Source: Acidobacteria bacterium RIFCSPLOWO2_02_FULL_65_29
GTDB lineage: Bacteria; Acidobacteriota; Vicinamibacteria; Vicinamibacterales; CAVVIG01
Assembly (NCBI GenBank): GCA_001767435.1
Contig: MEKT01000199.1
Span: forward strand, 1 to 64,000
Direction: 5' to 3'
Length of the DNA stretch: 64,000 nt
Shown: positions 9,271 to 17,333 of the stretch, in pieces
Layout: the number at the start of each line of letters is the position of its first letter
How positions within the stretch are numbered: position 1 is the stretch's first letter
Notes under the pieces: generated by a model
Seen by the model: the letters and a program-made list of their open reading frames with translations, nothing else
What the model was told of the DNA's origin: nothing
Databases searched by the model: none
Translations under genes and position numbers: made by a program

Positions 9271-9406
9271 CTGTAGCGAATCGATCGCGCGCACCCACAG
9301 CAAAATCTTTTCCGGCGGCATCCCTTGCTGCAAAGGCGAGTCTGCGGCCGTCCGGCGAAATACTGGCGATCGCGCCCAGACGTCCGAGCGAGGTGATGAA
9401 CGTCAC
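9270..9406 (-). pseudogene. Frameshifted fragment of a PD40/TolB-like propeller (inverted relative to the next fragment)
   Basis: Minus strand: LGAIASISPDGRRLAFAARDAAGK then, in another frame, ILLWVRAIDSLQQP. Confidence 0.7.
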
Positions 9407-9411
9407 TTTCT

Positions 9412-10190
9412 CTGACCGCGCAGCCGCTCGTCGGCACCGACAACGCCGCTTACCCGTTCTGGTCGCCCGACAACCGACAGATCGCCTATTCCACGCCGGG
9501 CAAACTCCTGAAGATCGATGCCAGCGGTGGACCTCCGCAGATCTTATGCGCGTTCAGCGGCCCGACCATCGTCGGTCGCGGAGGCGCATGGAACCGCGAA
9601 GGCGTGATCGTCTTTAGTAACGGGCCAGCGCCGCTTTTCCGCGTGTCGTCGGCCAGCGGCCAACCCTCCCCCGTCACGCAGTCGTGACCCTTCCGGTGAG
9701 CTGGTCTCCGGATGGACTTTCCATAGTTTACGAGGTGACCGATCCGAAAACGCAAAACGACCTGTGGGTGTTGCCACTGTCAGGAGATCGCAAAGCCATT
9801 CCGTTGCTGCAGACGCCGTTCAGGGAAACCCACGGCCAGATTTCTCCCGATGGGAAATGGCTCGCGTACTCCTCCAACGAAGCCGGCCGGAACGAGGTCT
9901 ACGTGCAGCCGTTCCCTGCCGGCGTCGGAAAGTGGCAGGTCTCGACGAACGGAGGCGTCTTCCCGAGATGGCGCCGCGACGGACGTGAACTTTTCGTAAT
10001 GTGTGAGACGGTCCGAACCAGTCCCGTCGTCGTCCCGGATGAAACGGGCTGGAAAGTCCGCGCCCTCTTGCACCGCGCAGCAACGACATCTCGATACAGC
10101 CGACGTGCTCACCACGCTGCTCCGCGCGCCCACACCGATCGTCTCACCGCACCTCTATCCGACACGCGCATCCGTCAACTGACGCGGTAA
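9412..10190 (+). pseudogene. PD40/TolB-like propeller fragment (probable Ser/Thr-kinase C-terminal region), interrupted by stop/frameshift near 9684
   Basis: AQPLVGTDNAAYPFWSPDNRQIAYSTPGKLLKIDASGGPPQILCAF ... VSWSPDGLSIVYEV...DLWVLPLSGDRKAIPLLQTPFRETHGQISPDGKWLAYSSNEAGRNEVYVQPFP. Confidence 0.75.
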
Positions 10191-10308
10191 CCGATTACGT
10201 ATATGTCTATAGATTCGGGTTGGGGTCACCTGAGTCAAGTGGATAACCAGAACTCGGCGTATGTAAGCGACGAGCAACGCCGGCCCCCGGGATGCTTCGA
10301 CAGCCAGA

Positions 10309-11343
10309 ATGGCCACGTTATTCCTTTACGGGCCCTTAGCCCCTCCCCTTAGCCCTATGACGAGAGCCATAATGAGCTCGGTGGACAACGCAAAGGAGGA
10401 GAAATGCGCCACGAATGTTGAATGGGCGATCATGTGCTCCCGGTCCCACGACCTCGACGAGCTCGGCGCCTACCTGAATCTCGACACGACCCGCAGCGGC
10501 CGGCTGGGTGAGCTGCAGACGAACGCGCGAGACGCGACCATCGCGGCGTTCGGACCGCCGCGATTCACACGGCTCTACTACGGCGTCGAGTTCTGCGAGC
10601 GGCTCGTACCGGCTGCGAGCCAGGTGCGCCGCGCCTATGAAGCCGCAACGTGCAGGCGTCTGTCTTTTTCTCTTCTCACCCCGTATGTGACCGACGCGGG
10701 CCTCGGTCGGTTGTGGCCGCTCTTTGAGTGGCTTGCCGCCTTAGACGACAGCTCCGCCGAAGTCGTGGTGAACGACTGGGGCGTTCTGCACCTGCTGCGG
10801 CGGGACTTCCCGCGACTCCGCCCGGTCCTCGGGCGCCTGATGAATCGCATGCTCCGCGACCCGCGGATCGCCGGGGAGTTCGCGAGTCCTCAGGCGCCGG
10901 CCGCGGCGTTGCAGGTCCTGCGGCAGTCAGGCGTCACCGCTGCGCTCTTTCGTCGGTTCCTGGGCCAGGTCGGGATCACCATGGTCGAGTTCGACAACCT
11001 GCTCCAAGGCCTGGACATGAACTTCCGGGAGTTCGGCCTGTCCGCCTCGCTCTACATCCCCTACGGCTACGTCGCGACGGGGCGGGTGTGCGCGATAGGC
11101 TCGCTTCAACTCCCCCGCAGACAGAAATTCGATGTCGAAGCAGTCTGTCGCCAGGAGTGCCGGCTCAACACCCTGTGTTTCGAGTACTCCGACTCGCCGT
11201 TCGGCAATCGCGATCAGGAGTTTATCGAGCAGGGCAACACCTATTTCTACTGTCAAGACCGCCGGACGATTGCGTCGGGTGCCGAGATGGTCGAGCGGCT
11301 GGGGATCAGCCGGATCGTCTATCAACCCCGGCTGCCTATGTAA
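10309..11343 (+). CDS. U32 peptidase-family-like protein (UbiV-like partner); start uncertain
   Basis: VVVNDWGVLHLLRRDFPRLRPVLGRLMNRMLRDPRI and C-terminal Cys cluster GRVCAIGS...CRQECRLNTLCFEY. Confidence 0.7.
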   Translation: MATLFLYGPLAPPLSPMTRAIMSSVDNAKEEKCATNVEWAIMCSRSHDLDELGAYLNLDTTRSGRLGELQTNARDATIAAFGPPRFTRLYYGVEFCERLVPAASQVRRAYEAATCRRLSFSLLTPYVTDAGLGRLWPLFEWLAALDDSSAEVVVNDWGVLHLLRRDFPRLRPVLGRLMNRMLRDPRIAGEFASPQAPAAALQVLRQSGVTAALFRRFLGQVGITMVEFDNLLQGLDMNFREFGLSASLYIPYGYVATGRVCAIGSLQLPRRQKFDVEAVCRQECRLNTLCFEYSDSPFGNRDQEFIEQGNTYFYCQDRRTIASGAEMVERLGISRIVYQPRLPM

Positions 11344-11355
11344 TGGAGCGCCGTC

Positions 11356-12375
11356 TTGGTGAAGATCAACACGCCTATTAGCAGCGCAGACGAAGTCGAG
11401 ATGCTTGCGGCCAACGGCGCCGACGAACTCTACTGCGGCGTCGTTCCCCGCGAATGGATCGAAGCGTACACCGGTGCGATCTGGCTGAACCGCCGCAGCC
11501 CCGCCGGCGCCAACCTGGCGACCTACGACTCGCTGGCCGAGCTCGTCCTTAGCGCCCACCGCTACGGCATCCCGGTCTCCCTGACGCTCAACGCTCCCTG
11601 CTACAACGAGCGGCAACTTCAAAGCATCAGCGACCTCGCACGGAGAGTCACCGAAGAGATCGGTGTGGACGCCTTGATCGTCAGCGACATCGGACTGCTC
11701 TTGGCGCTGGCCGAGCTCAGACTCAAGACCAGGATTCACATCAGCTCGATCGCCAGCGTCCTCAATAGCGAAACGATCGAGTTCTACAAGGAGCTGGGCG
11801 CCTCGCGCATCATTCTGCCACGCAGTCTGAGCCTGCGCGAGATCCGGGACCTGGCGATGAAGGTCGGCGATCGAATCGAGCTCGAGGCCTTTATCCTCAA
11901 CGACGGCTGCGCGTTCGAGGAAGGGTTGTGCCACACGACGCACCACCACCGCGTCGGGGCATTCTGCTTCAACATCAGGGAATGGAACTACGAGGTCTAC
12001 CGCGACGACGGCGGGCCGCTCGGGCCGGAGGAGAAGGATATCATCGCCGGACAGATGGACAGCTATCGGGAATGGCTCTGGTACGTCAACGGCTGCGGCG
12101 GCGCCCTCTCGCAGGAAGGGCTGCCTCTCGGACCCTGCGGCCTGTGTGCCATCCACGAGCTCTCTCGCATGGGCATCGGCTCGCTGAAGATCGCTGGCCG
12201 CCAGGCCTCGTCGTTCCGCAAGCTCGCGAGCCTGCGGCTGGTCAAAGCGGTCGTCGACCTCGTTCGCAGCGGCGCAGCGCCGGAGGAAATTGCGGCCCGG
12301 GCACGGCGGGTACGGAACGCCCCCGAGATGTGCGACTCGGGTTACATGTGCTACTACCGGGGCTTCGGAGGCTAG
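11356..12375 (+). CDS. U32 peptidase-family protein (UbiU-like partner)
   Basis: NGADELYCGVVPREW, SDIGLLLALAELRLKTRIHISSIASVLNSETIEFYKELGASRIILPRSLSLREI, DGCAFEEGLCHTTHHHRVGAFCFN. Confidence 0.85.
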   Translation: MVKINTPISSADEVEMLAANGADELYCGVVPREWIEAYTGAIWLNRRSPAGANLATYDSLAELVLSAHRYGIPVSLTLNAPCYNERQLQSISDLARRVTEEIGVDALIVSDIGLLLALAELRLKTRIHISSIASVLNSETIEFYKELGASRIILPRSLSLREIRDLAMKVGDRIELEAFILNDGCAFEEGLCHTTHHHRVGAFCFNIREWNYEVYRDDGGPLGPEEKDIIAGQMDSYREWLWYVNGCGGALSQEGLPLGPCGLCAIHELSRMGIGSLKIAGRQASSFRKLASLRLVKAVVDLVRSGAAPEEIAARARRVRNAPEMCDSGYMCYYRGFGG

Positions 12376-12953
12376 TCTCGTAGCCATCCCACCCGTCGGT
12401 ATGGACGGTGCTGCCGCGTTCGATCGCCCTCCTCGATAAACGCTTGCAGGGTCGGGGCAGAGCCATTGGGGATCCGGCGCATCCGAATCCGTCCGGTCCC
12501 GCGGCCCACCGCTTCGGCTGCCACGACGATCAGCGCTTTCGTCGCGGTCGACCACCCCTGCGCCCCGCCGAGGCCTCCCAACAAGGTTTCGTCGACCTCC
12601 ACCTCGCCCGAGAGTCGGTCGCGTCCCGGCCTGACCACGGCGCGGCGCAGCTTGTGCAGCCACGCCCAGGCCGTTCGATAACTGCCCAGGCCCAGCAAAT
12701 GCTGCAGGGTCAGCGCGCTCGTGCCGGCCTTCGAGTTGGTGACCCACCACATCGCGCGAAACCACGCGGTCAGCGGCGTCCGGGTGTCCTGGAACACCGT
12801 CCCCGCCGTAACCGAGGTCTGTCGACCACAGCCGACGCACTGCCACAGTACGGCGCGCACCGGCCACGCCGTCGTGCCACCGCACTTCGGACACCGAAAC
12901 CCGTCCGGCCAGCGCAGCTGGGCGAGATACGCCCGGCAGGCGGCCTCTGTGGA
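12372..12953 (-). mobile_element. Remnant of an IS1595/ISXO2-type transposase, truncated at both ends and frameshifted
   Basis: STEAACRAYLAQLRWPDGFRCPKCGGTTAW...WQCVGCGRQTSVTAGTVFQDTRTPL...EVEVDETLLGG; continues out of frame as STVHTDGWDGYETS. Confidence 0.85.
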
Positions 12954-13034
12954 GTCGGCGCCCTCGATTCCGAGACGATGCGCACGGTCGGGCGCAAGCT
13001 CGTGCTGGCCCTCGGCCTCGAGGACATCCTCTAG
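12954..13034 (+). pseudogene. 3' remnant of mazF, direct repeat of 9084-9164
   Basis: GALDSETMRTVGRKLVLALGLEDIL*; first 68 nt identical to 9084-9151. Confidence 0.9.
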
Positions 13035-13078
13035 GCGTCCCTCCACGAGGTCGCGCGCCGCGGCGCCGAGGTAATACC

Positions 13079-13495
13079 TCAGGTGCGCGTCTTGTACGAG
13101 AGCAGACGCAAGTCCGGCACGTGCTCGAAATGACGCGTGTTGCCGGTCAGCAGTGGGACTGACTCCACGCCTGCTGTCGTCGCGATCAACAGATCCATCG
13201 CACCTATCGAGCGGCCGCGGAGCTGCATCCGAGCCAGCAGGTCGCCGTACATCGCCGCGTAACGGTCGTCCGGGTACACGACCGTCGTGGTCTCCAGCAG
13301 CTCACGGACACGCTGCCGCTCCCGCTGCGGATGAGCCGTGCGCGCCGCCCCCGCCTCGAGCTCACACGCGACGAACACCGAGAGGCCGAGCGGCTCGTCC
13401 GCGTGCGCCTCGAGCCAATCAGTGGCGGGACCGGGCGCATGACGTTGCTGCTCCCGCAGCAGATCGACGAGGAACGACGTGTCCAGATGCGTCAC
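13079..13495 (-). CDS. PIN-domain toxin (VapC-like)
   Basis: MTHLDTSFLVDLL..., GAMDLLIATTA, PLLTGNTRHFEHVPDLRLLSY. Confidence 0.9.
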   Translation of the reverse strand: MTHLDTSFLVDLLREQQRHAPGPATDWLEAHADEPLGLSVFVACELEAGAARTAHPQRERQRVRELLETTTVVYPDDRYAAMYGDLLARMQLRGRSIGAMDLLIATTAGVESVPLLTGNTRHFEHVPDLRLLSYKTRT

Positions 13496-13725
13496 AGGCG
13501 CGGGGCCCGTGCCCGGTCGCGGCTGCGGGCCTTGATCCGTCGTTCGACCTCGGCAAGCGTCTCATCGCTCACGTGCGCCCGCCGAGCGGCCTGCAGCAGA
13601 TCGCGGGCCGTTCCGCTCCCTGTGAAGTGCTCTTTGATCACTTCGGAGAACGACTGCCCGCCGCGTTTTCGGCGTGCCAACGCCTCGTAGGCGTCGAGAT
13701 CGATGGTGATGGTCTTCACGGCCAT
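13492..13725 (-). CDS. VapB-like antitoxin
   Basis: MAVKTITIDLDAYEALARRKRGGQSFSEVIKEHF; 4-bp overlap with PIN toxin. Confidence 0.82.
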   Translation of the reverse strand: MAVKTITIDLDAYEALARRKRGGQSFSEVIKEHFTGSGTARDLLQAARRAHVSDETLAEVERRIKARSRDRARAPRL

Positions 13726-13739
13726 GCACTTATCGTGCA
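13725..13739. promoter_or_regulatory. Candidate VapB operator TGCAC-TTATC-GTGCA overlapping the start codon
   Basis: Perfect 5-bp inverted repeat at antitoxin start. Confidence 0.4.
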
Positions 13740-13773
13740 CTGACCAGCCGGATCTGTCAATCAACGGGTGGCC

Positions 13774-14661
13774 CTACCGTTTCGACGCCAGCTCGTCGTA
13801 CAGCGGCTCGATTCGCTCTTTCGGGAACGGCCAGTTCAAGTCGTCCGTCCTGAGCTTCGCCATGAAGTCGTTCCGGCCGACGCCCGACGTGATTAGATCC
13901 GCGCCGCGCTGCCGAAGCGTCACGAGCTTCTGTCTGAAAGACCGCACCTCGTCTTTCGAGAGGACCGGCCCGTGCCCGGGAATGGCGGAGTCGAAATCGA
14001 GCTGCAGCACCTTGTCGAGCGTGCCGATCCACTCCGACAGGCTGCCCCCGTTGCCGTAGTCCATGAACGGCGTGAGCAGGCTGCCGTCCGTTCGTCTGCC
14101 CCAGACGACGAGATCGCCGGTGTGAACGGCCCGCAGGTCGCGGAAGTAGATGACGCTGTCGCCGTTGGTATGACCGCGTCCCAAGTGACGCGCCTCCACT
14201 TCGACGCCGCCCAGAAACACGGACGCCTGATCGCTGAACACGATGCGAGGCGGCGCGGCCTGCTTGCCCCTGACCATGTTCTCCCGTGCGTTGCGATGCG
14301 CGATGATCTCGGCCGTCTTGATGAACTCGGGGTGCCCGCCGGTGTGGTCGCCGTGATTGTGCGTGCTGAGCACGTACTTGATCGGCTGGGGCGTGACGGA
14401 CTTCACCTTGCCGGCGATTTCGGCCGAGCTCGGCGGAAACCGGTCGTCCACGATGATGACGCCCTCGCTCGTGACGCGGACGGCCACGTTGCCGCCGGTA
14501 ACGGCGCCGTCATACCCCGGGATGACATACAACCCGTCCTTGAGCTTCGTGATCGCGGTCGAAAACGGTTCGCCTTGGCGCTGTTGACGCGCGGCGATGG
14601 GCCCGGCCGCCAGCGCCGCAGCCGTGAGCCCGAAAGCGACGAGAACTCTTACATGACGCAT
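13774..14661 (-). CDS. Exported metallo-beta-lactamase-fold hydrolase
   Basis: YVLSTHNHGDHTGGHPEF, GRGHTNGDSVIYF, AIPGHGPV; signal peptide. Confidence 0.85.
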   Translation of the reverse strand: MRHVRVLVAFGLTAAALAAGPIAARQQRQGEPFSTAITKLKDGLYVIPGYDGAVTGGNVAVRVTSEGVIIVDDRFPPSSAEIAGKVKSVTPQPIKYVLSTHNHGDHTGGHPEFIKTAEIIAHRNARENMVRGKQAAPPRIVFSDQASVFLGGVEVEARHLGRGHTNGDSVIYFRDLRAVHTGDLVVWGRRTDGSLLTPFMDYGNGGSLSEWIGTLDKVLQLDFDSAIPGHGPVLSKDEVRSFRQKLVTLRQRGADLITSGVGRNDFMAKLRTDDLNWPFPKERIEPLYDELASKR

Positions 14662-14723
14662 TGATTCACTCCATAGCTGTGGGGCAGGTATTGTGACTCG
14701 GCTCGCCCTCCCTTGGATCGGCT

Positions 14724-14840
14724 TCTTGTGTTTTCGTGTCTGAGTAGCTTGGACGTTCTATGTGCGTAGCTTGGAGGTCCTCTTCGTGTTTCGTGTTTTC
14801 GTGTTTTCGTGTTTTCGTGGCCGCATTTCGTGATTTTTCA
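14724..14840. repeat. CACGAA-family array, left side of hbd-like gene (reads TTTCGTGTTTTCGTG on +)
   Basis: cttcgtgtttcgtgttttcgtgttttcgtgttttcgtggcc. Confidence 0.85.
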
Positions 14841-14847
14841 CTACTCC

Positions 14848-15696
14848 TCAGTACTGGTAGAACCCGCGGCCCGACTTCCGTCCGAGCCGACCCGCCAGCA
14901 CCATGCGTTTCAAGAGCGGCGGCGGCGCGTACGCCGGCTCGCGGAACTCCTCGAACATGATGTTCGCAATGTAGTACGTCGTATCGAGCCCGACGAAGTC
15001 CAAGAGCGCGAACGGCCCTATTGGGTGACCGCATCCGAGCGTCATCCCCTTGTCGATGTCCTCGAGCGTCCCGAGCCCGTTCTCGTACGCGCGAACCGCG
15101 TCGAGCAGGTACGGCACGAGCAGCCGATTGACGATGAAGCCCGGGCGGTCGGGGGCGTTGATAGGCTCCTTCCCCAGCGACCGCGCGAAGGCGAACGCCT
15201 GCGCGTAGGTGTCGTCGCTCGTCGTCAAACCGCGGATCACTTCGGCCAGTTTCATCAGCGGCACCGGATTGAAGAAATGCAGTCCGGCAAACCGATCAGG
15301 CCGCTTCGTCGACGCCGCGAGCTCCGTGACGCAGAGCGAGGACGTGTTCGACAGAAAGATCGTGTGCGCCCCGAGGACGCGCTCGAGGCTGGCGTAGGCC
15401 GCGCGCTTCGCTTCCAGGTTCTCGACAATCGCTTCGACGACGAGATCGCAGGCCGCCATGGCGTCAAACGTCGTCGTACCGGTCAGTCGATCGAGGGTCG
15501 AGTCGCGGGCATGCGCCGTCACCTTGCCTTTGGTAACACCGTCTTCGAGAAACTTCCTGATACGGCCGAGCCCCTTCTGCAGCAGGGCGTCGTCGATCTC
15601 TTTGACGATCGTCTTGTAGCCCGCGGCCGCGCACACCTGCGCGATGCCAGAGCCCATCAGGCCGCAACCCAGAACGCCGACGGTTTTGATCTGCAT
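14848..15696 (-). CDS. 3-hydroxybutyryl-CoA dehydrogenase family protein
   Basis: VGVLGCGLMGSGIAQVCAAAGY, FLSNTSSL, GLHFFNPVPLMKLAEVIRG, GRLGRKSGRGFYQY. Confidence 0.92.
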   Translation of the reverse strand: MQIKTVGVLGCGLMGSGIAQVCAAAGYKTIVKEIDDALLQKGLGRIRKFLEDGVTKGKVTAHARDSTLDRLTGTTTFDAMAACDLVVEAIVENLEAKRAAYASLERVLGAHTIFLSNTSSLCVTELAASTKRPDRFAGLHFFNPVPLMKLAEVIRGLTTSDDTYAQAFAFARSLGKEPINAPDRPGFIVNRLLVPYLLDAVRAYENGLGTLEDIDKGMTLGCGHPIGPFALLDFVGLDTTYYIANIMFEEFREPAYAPPPLLKRMVLAGRLGRKSGRGFYQY

Positions 15697-15703
15697 ACGA
15701 ACC

Positions 15704-15800
15704 TTGGCCACGAAAACACGAAAGCACGAAAAAGACTAGCTCCAAGTGACGAACACACGAACGTTCAAGCCACGAAGGCACGAAGACACGAAGAAGAACG
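15704..15800. repeat. CACGAA-family array, right side of hbd-like gene, inverted relative to 14724-14840
   Basis: ggccacgaaaacacgaaagcacgaaaaag ... gccacgaaggcacgaagacacgaag. Confidence 0.85.
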
Positions 15801-15847
15801 GCCTTACCAAGTATTCTCTGCGCGCTCTGCGAGCTCTGCCCTCCGAC

Positions 15848-15925
15848 CCTTCGACTGGCTCAGGGTCGTCCCGAGCACGGTCGAGGGGCGACATACTCAG
15901 GGCGTCCCGAGCCTTCTCGAGGGAT
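15848..15925. repeat. Palindromic CCCTTCGACTGGCTCAGGG / CCCGAGC...GTCGAGGG repeat cluster
   Basis: cccttcgactggctcagggtcgtcccgagcacggtcgaggggcgacatactcagggcgtcccgagccttctcgaggg. Confidence 0.85.
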
Positions 15926-16101
15926 GCGGTGATTGTCGTGGCCACGGTCCCCATAATTGTTAGTTGGTGCTCCGTCCGGATTCCATGACAGAACACCCCT
16001 ACGGCGGTCATCAGTAACTGCCCTGAACCCTTGGGTTTGCGGCCGGGCCGGCGTGGCACGATTCCTGAAGTCGAGCCTGCGTCCACAGGAGACGGACCGC
16101 C

Positions 16102-16455
16102 ATGCCGACCAACGCCCTGCAGAAAGTGGTCATTGTCAACGGCTCGACCGACACATTGGGGCTCGTCGAAACGGCGTTGGACGCCGGCCATTACGACGTG
16201 GTGTCTGTCGAATCCAGCGCACACGCCTATTCGCAGATCAAGCGCGTGCAGCCGAACCTGGTCATCCTGTGCGTGTGCATCGAAGACGCCGCAGGCTTCG
16301 ATGTGCTGTCGATGCTCAAACTCGACGAGGAGACGCGCGACATTCCCGTCTTGACCTACACGACCCAGCCCGAGGGGCACCCGACCGAGCGCGATGCGCC
16401 GGAGCCGGCCGACGCCGTGCTGAGGTCGATGCCGCCGGCGCTCCGGATGAATTGA
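16102..16455 (+). CDS. Stand-alone response-regulator-like receiver domain
   Basis: Receiver-like fold: VVIVNGSTDTLGLVETALDAGHYDVVSV, PNLVILCVCIEDAAGFDVLSMLKLDEETRDIPVLTYTT; phosphoacceptor position looks degenerate. Confidence 0.7.
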   Translation: MPTNALQKVVIVNGSTDTLGLVETALDAGHYDVVSVESSAHAYSQIKRVQPNLVILCVCIEDAAGFDVLSMLKLDEETRDIPVLTYTTQPEGHPTERDAPEPADAVLRSMPPALRMN

Positions 16456-16475
16456 ATCTGGTATAGTCCAGCCGC

Positions 16476-16844
16476 ATGGCAGCGTCTGGCGAACCCCTGA
16501 AGCCGAGACACGACCTGCGCGAGGAGCGGATTCAGATTCTGGGCGAGCTCCACGGCGAGGTGATGATCTTTCAGCCCATGGCCATCAAGGAAATCAGCCG
16601 GGGCGGCGCCCAGGTCGAAACCGCGTTTCCGCTTCAGCGCGAGTCGCTCCACGAAGTGCGGCTCACGCTCGGCGAACGTTCGGTCGTCGTCAAGGCGCGC
16701 GTCGCGCATTGTAGCATCAGCGATGTGGATCAGGAGCTCGTGACGTATCGGTCCGGGGTCGAATTCGTCGAGCCCTCGGATCGGGTCTATGCGGTGATCT
16801 CGGACTTCATCGACTCGATCAAGGACAGCCGGCGGGCGCTTTAA
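16476..16844 (+). CDS. PilZ-domain protein
   Basis: Short protein with MAIKEISRGGAQVETAFPLQ and GVEFVEPSDRVYAVISDFI. Confidence 0.7.
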   Translation: MAASGEPLKPRHDLREERIQILGELHGEVMIFQPMAIKEISRGGAQVETAFPLQRESLHEVRLTLGERSVVVKARVAHCSISDVDQELVTYRSGVEFVEPSDRVYAVISDFIDSIKDSRRAL

Positions 16845-16848
16845 TCAG

Positions 16849-17256
16849 CTATCGAAGGTTGCCCGTGAGGTGCTCGAGGTAATCGCCCGACTCGATGCGT
16901 TCGGCGCGACCGAGCGGAGCGTTGTAGAAGTAGACCCACGCCTCGACGAGCCGGCCGTCCGACAGCGTGACGGGCGTTTGCAGACGGGTATACAAGCTCA
17001 AGTCGGGTTCGTCAGCGCGGTACCCTTCGATGTCGTCCAGCGCCTGCAGCACCGACTCGCTATCGAGCATTTGGTACACTTCACCCGAGATGCGTGCGTC
17101 GGTGGCCGGAATCGCGGCCGGATACAGGCCCAGGTCGAACAACGCCGCGCTGATCCATCCGCGTCCGACCGGATTGAGGACGCGATCCAGGCGGGCCCGG
17201 CCGGGCCGCTGGAAACCCGACATCAGAGTGCCGTAGAAAAACACGAGATCGGTCAT
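16849..17256 (-). CDS. Gamma-glutamylcyclotransferase (AIG2-like) family
   Basis: VFFYGTLMSGFQRPG, ISGEVYQMLDSESVLQALDDIEGY. Confidence 0.85.
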   Translation of the reverse strand: MTDLVFFYGTLMSGFQRPGRARLDRVLNPVGRGWISAALFDLGLYPAAIPATDARISGEVYQMLDSESVLQALDDIEGYRADEPDLSLYTRLQTPVTLSDGRLVEAWVYFYNAPLGRAERIESGDYLEHLTGNLR

Positions 17257-17333
17257 GTGGGCAGACGAAACAGACGGACCCGGCAGGGGCCTCGTCCCTA
17301 TTAAGCTTCATACGGCTGCCCGGACGGTTTTGT

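Noticed and set aside
10927-12894. 655-aa minus-strand ORF over the U32 pair and IS remnant
   Set aside because: Antisense shadow of two well-supported plus-strand U32 genes.
15746-15988. 80-aa ORF MTNTRTFKPRRHEDTKKNGLTKYS...
   Set aside because: Translation of CACGAA and CCCTTCGAC intergenic repeats, not a gene.
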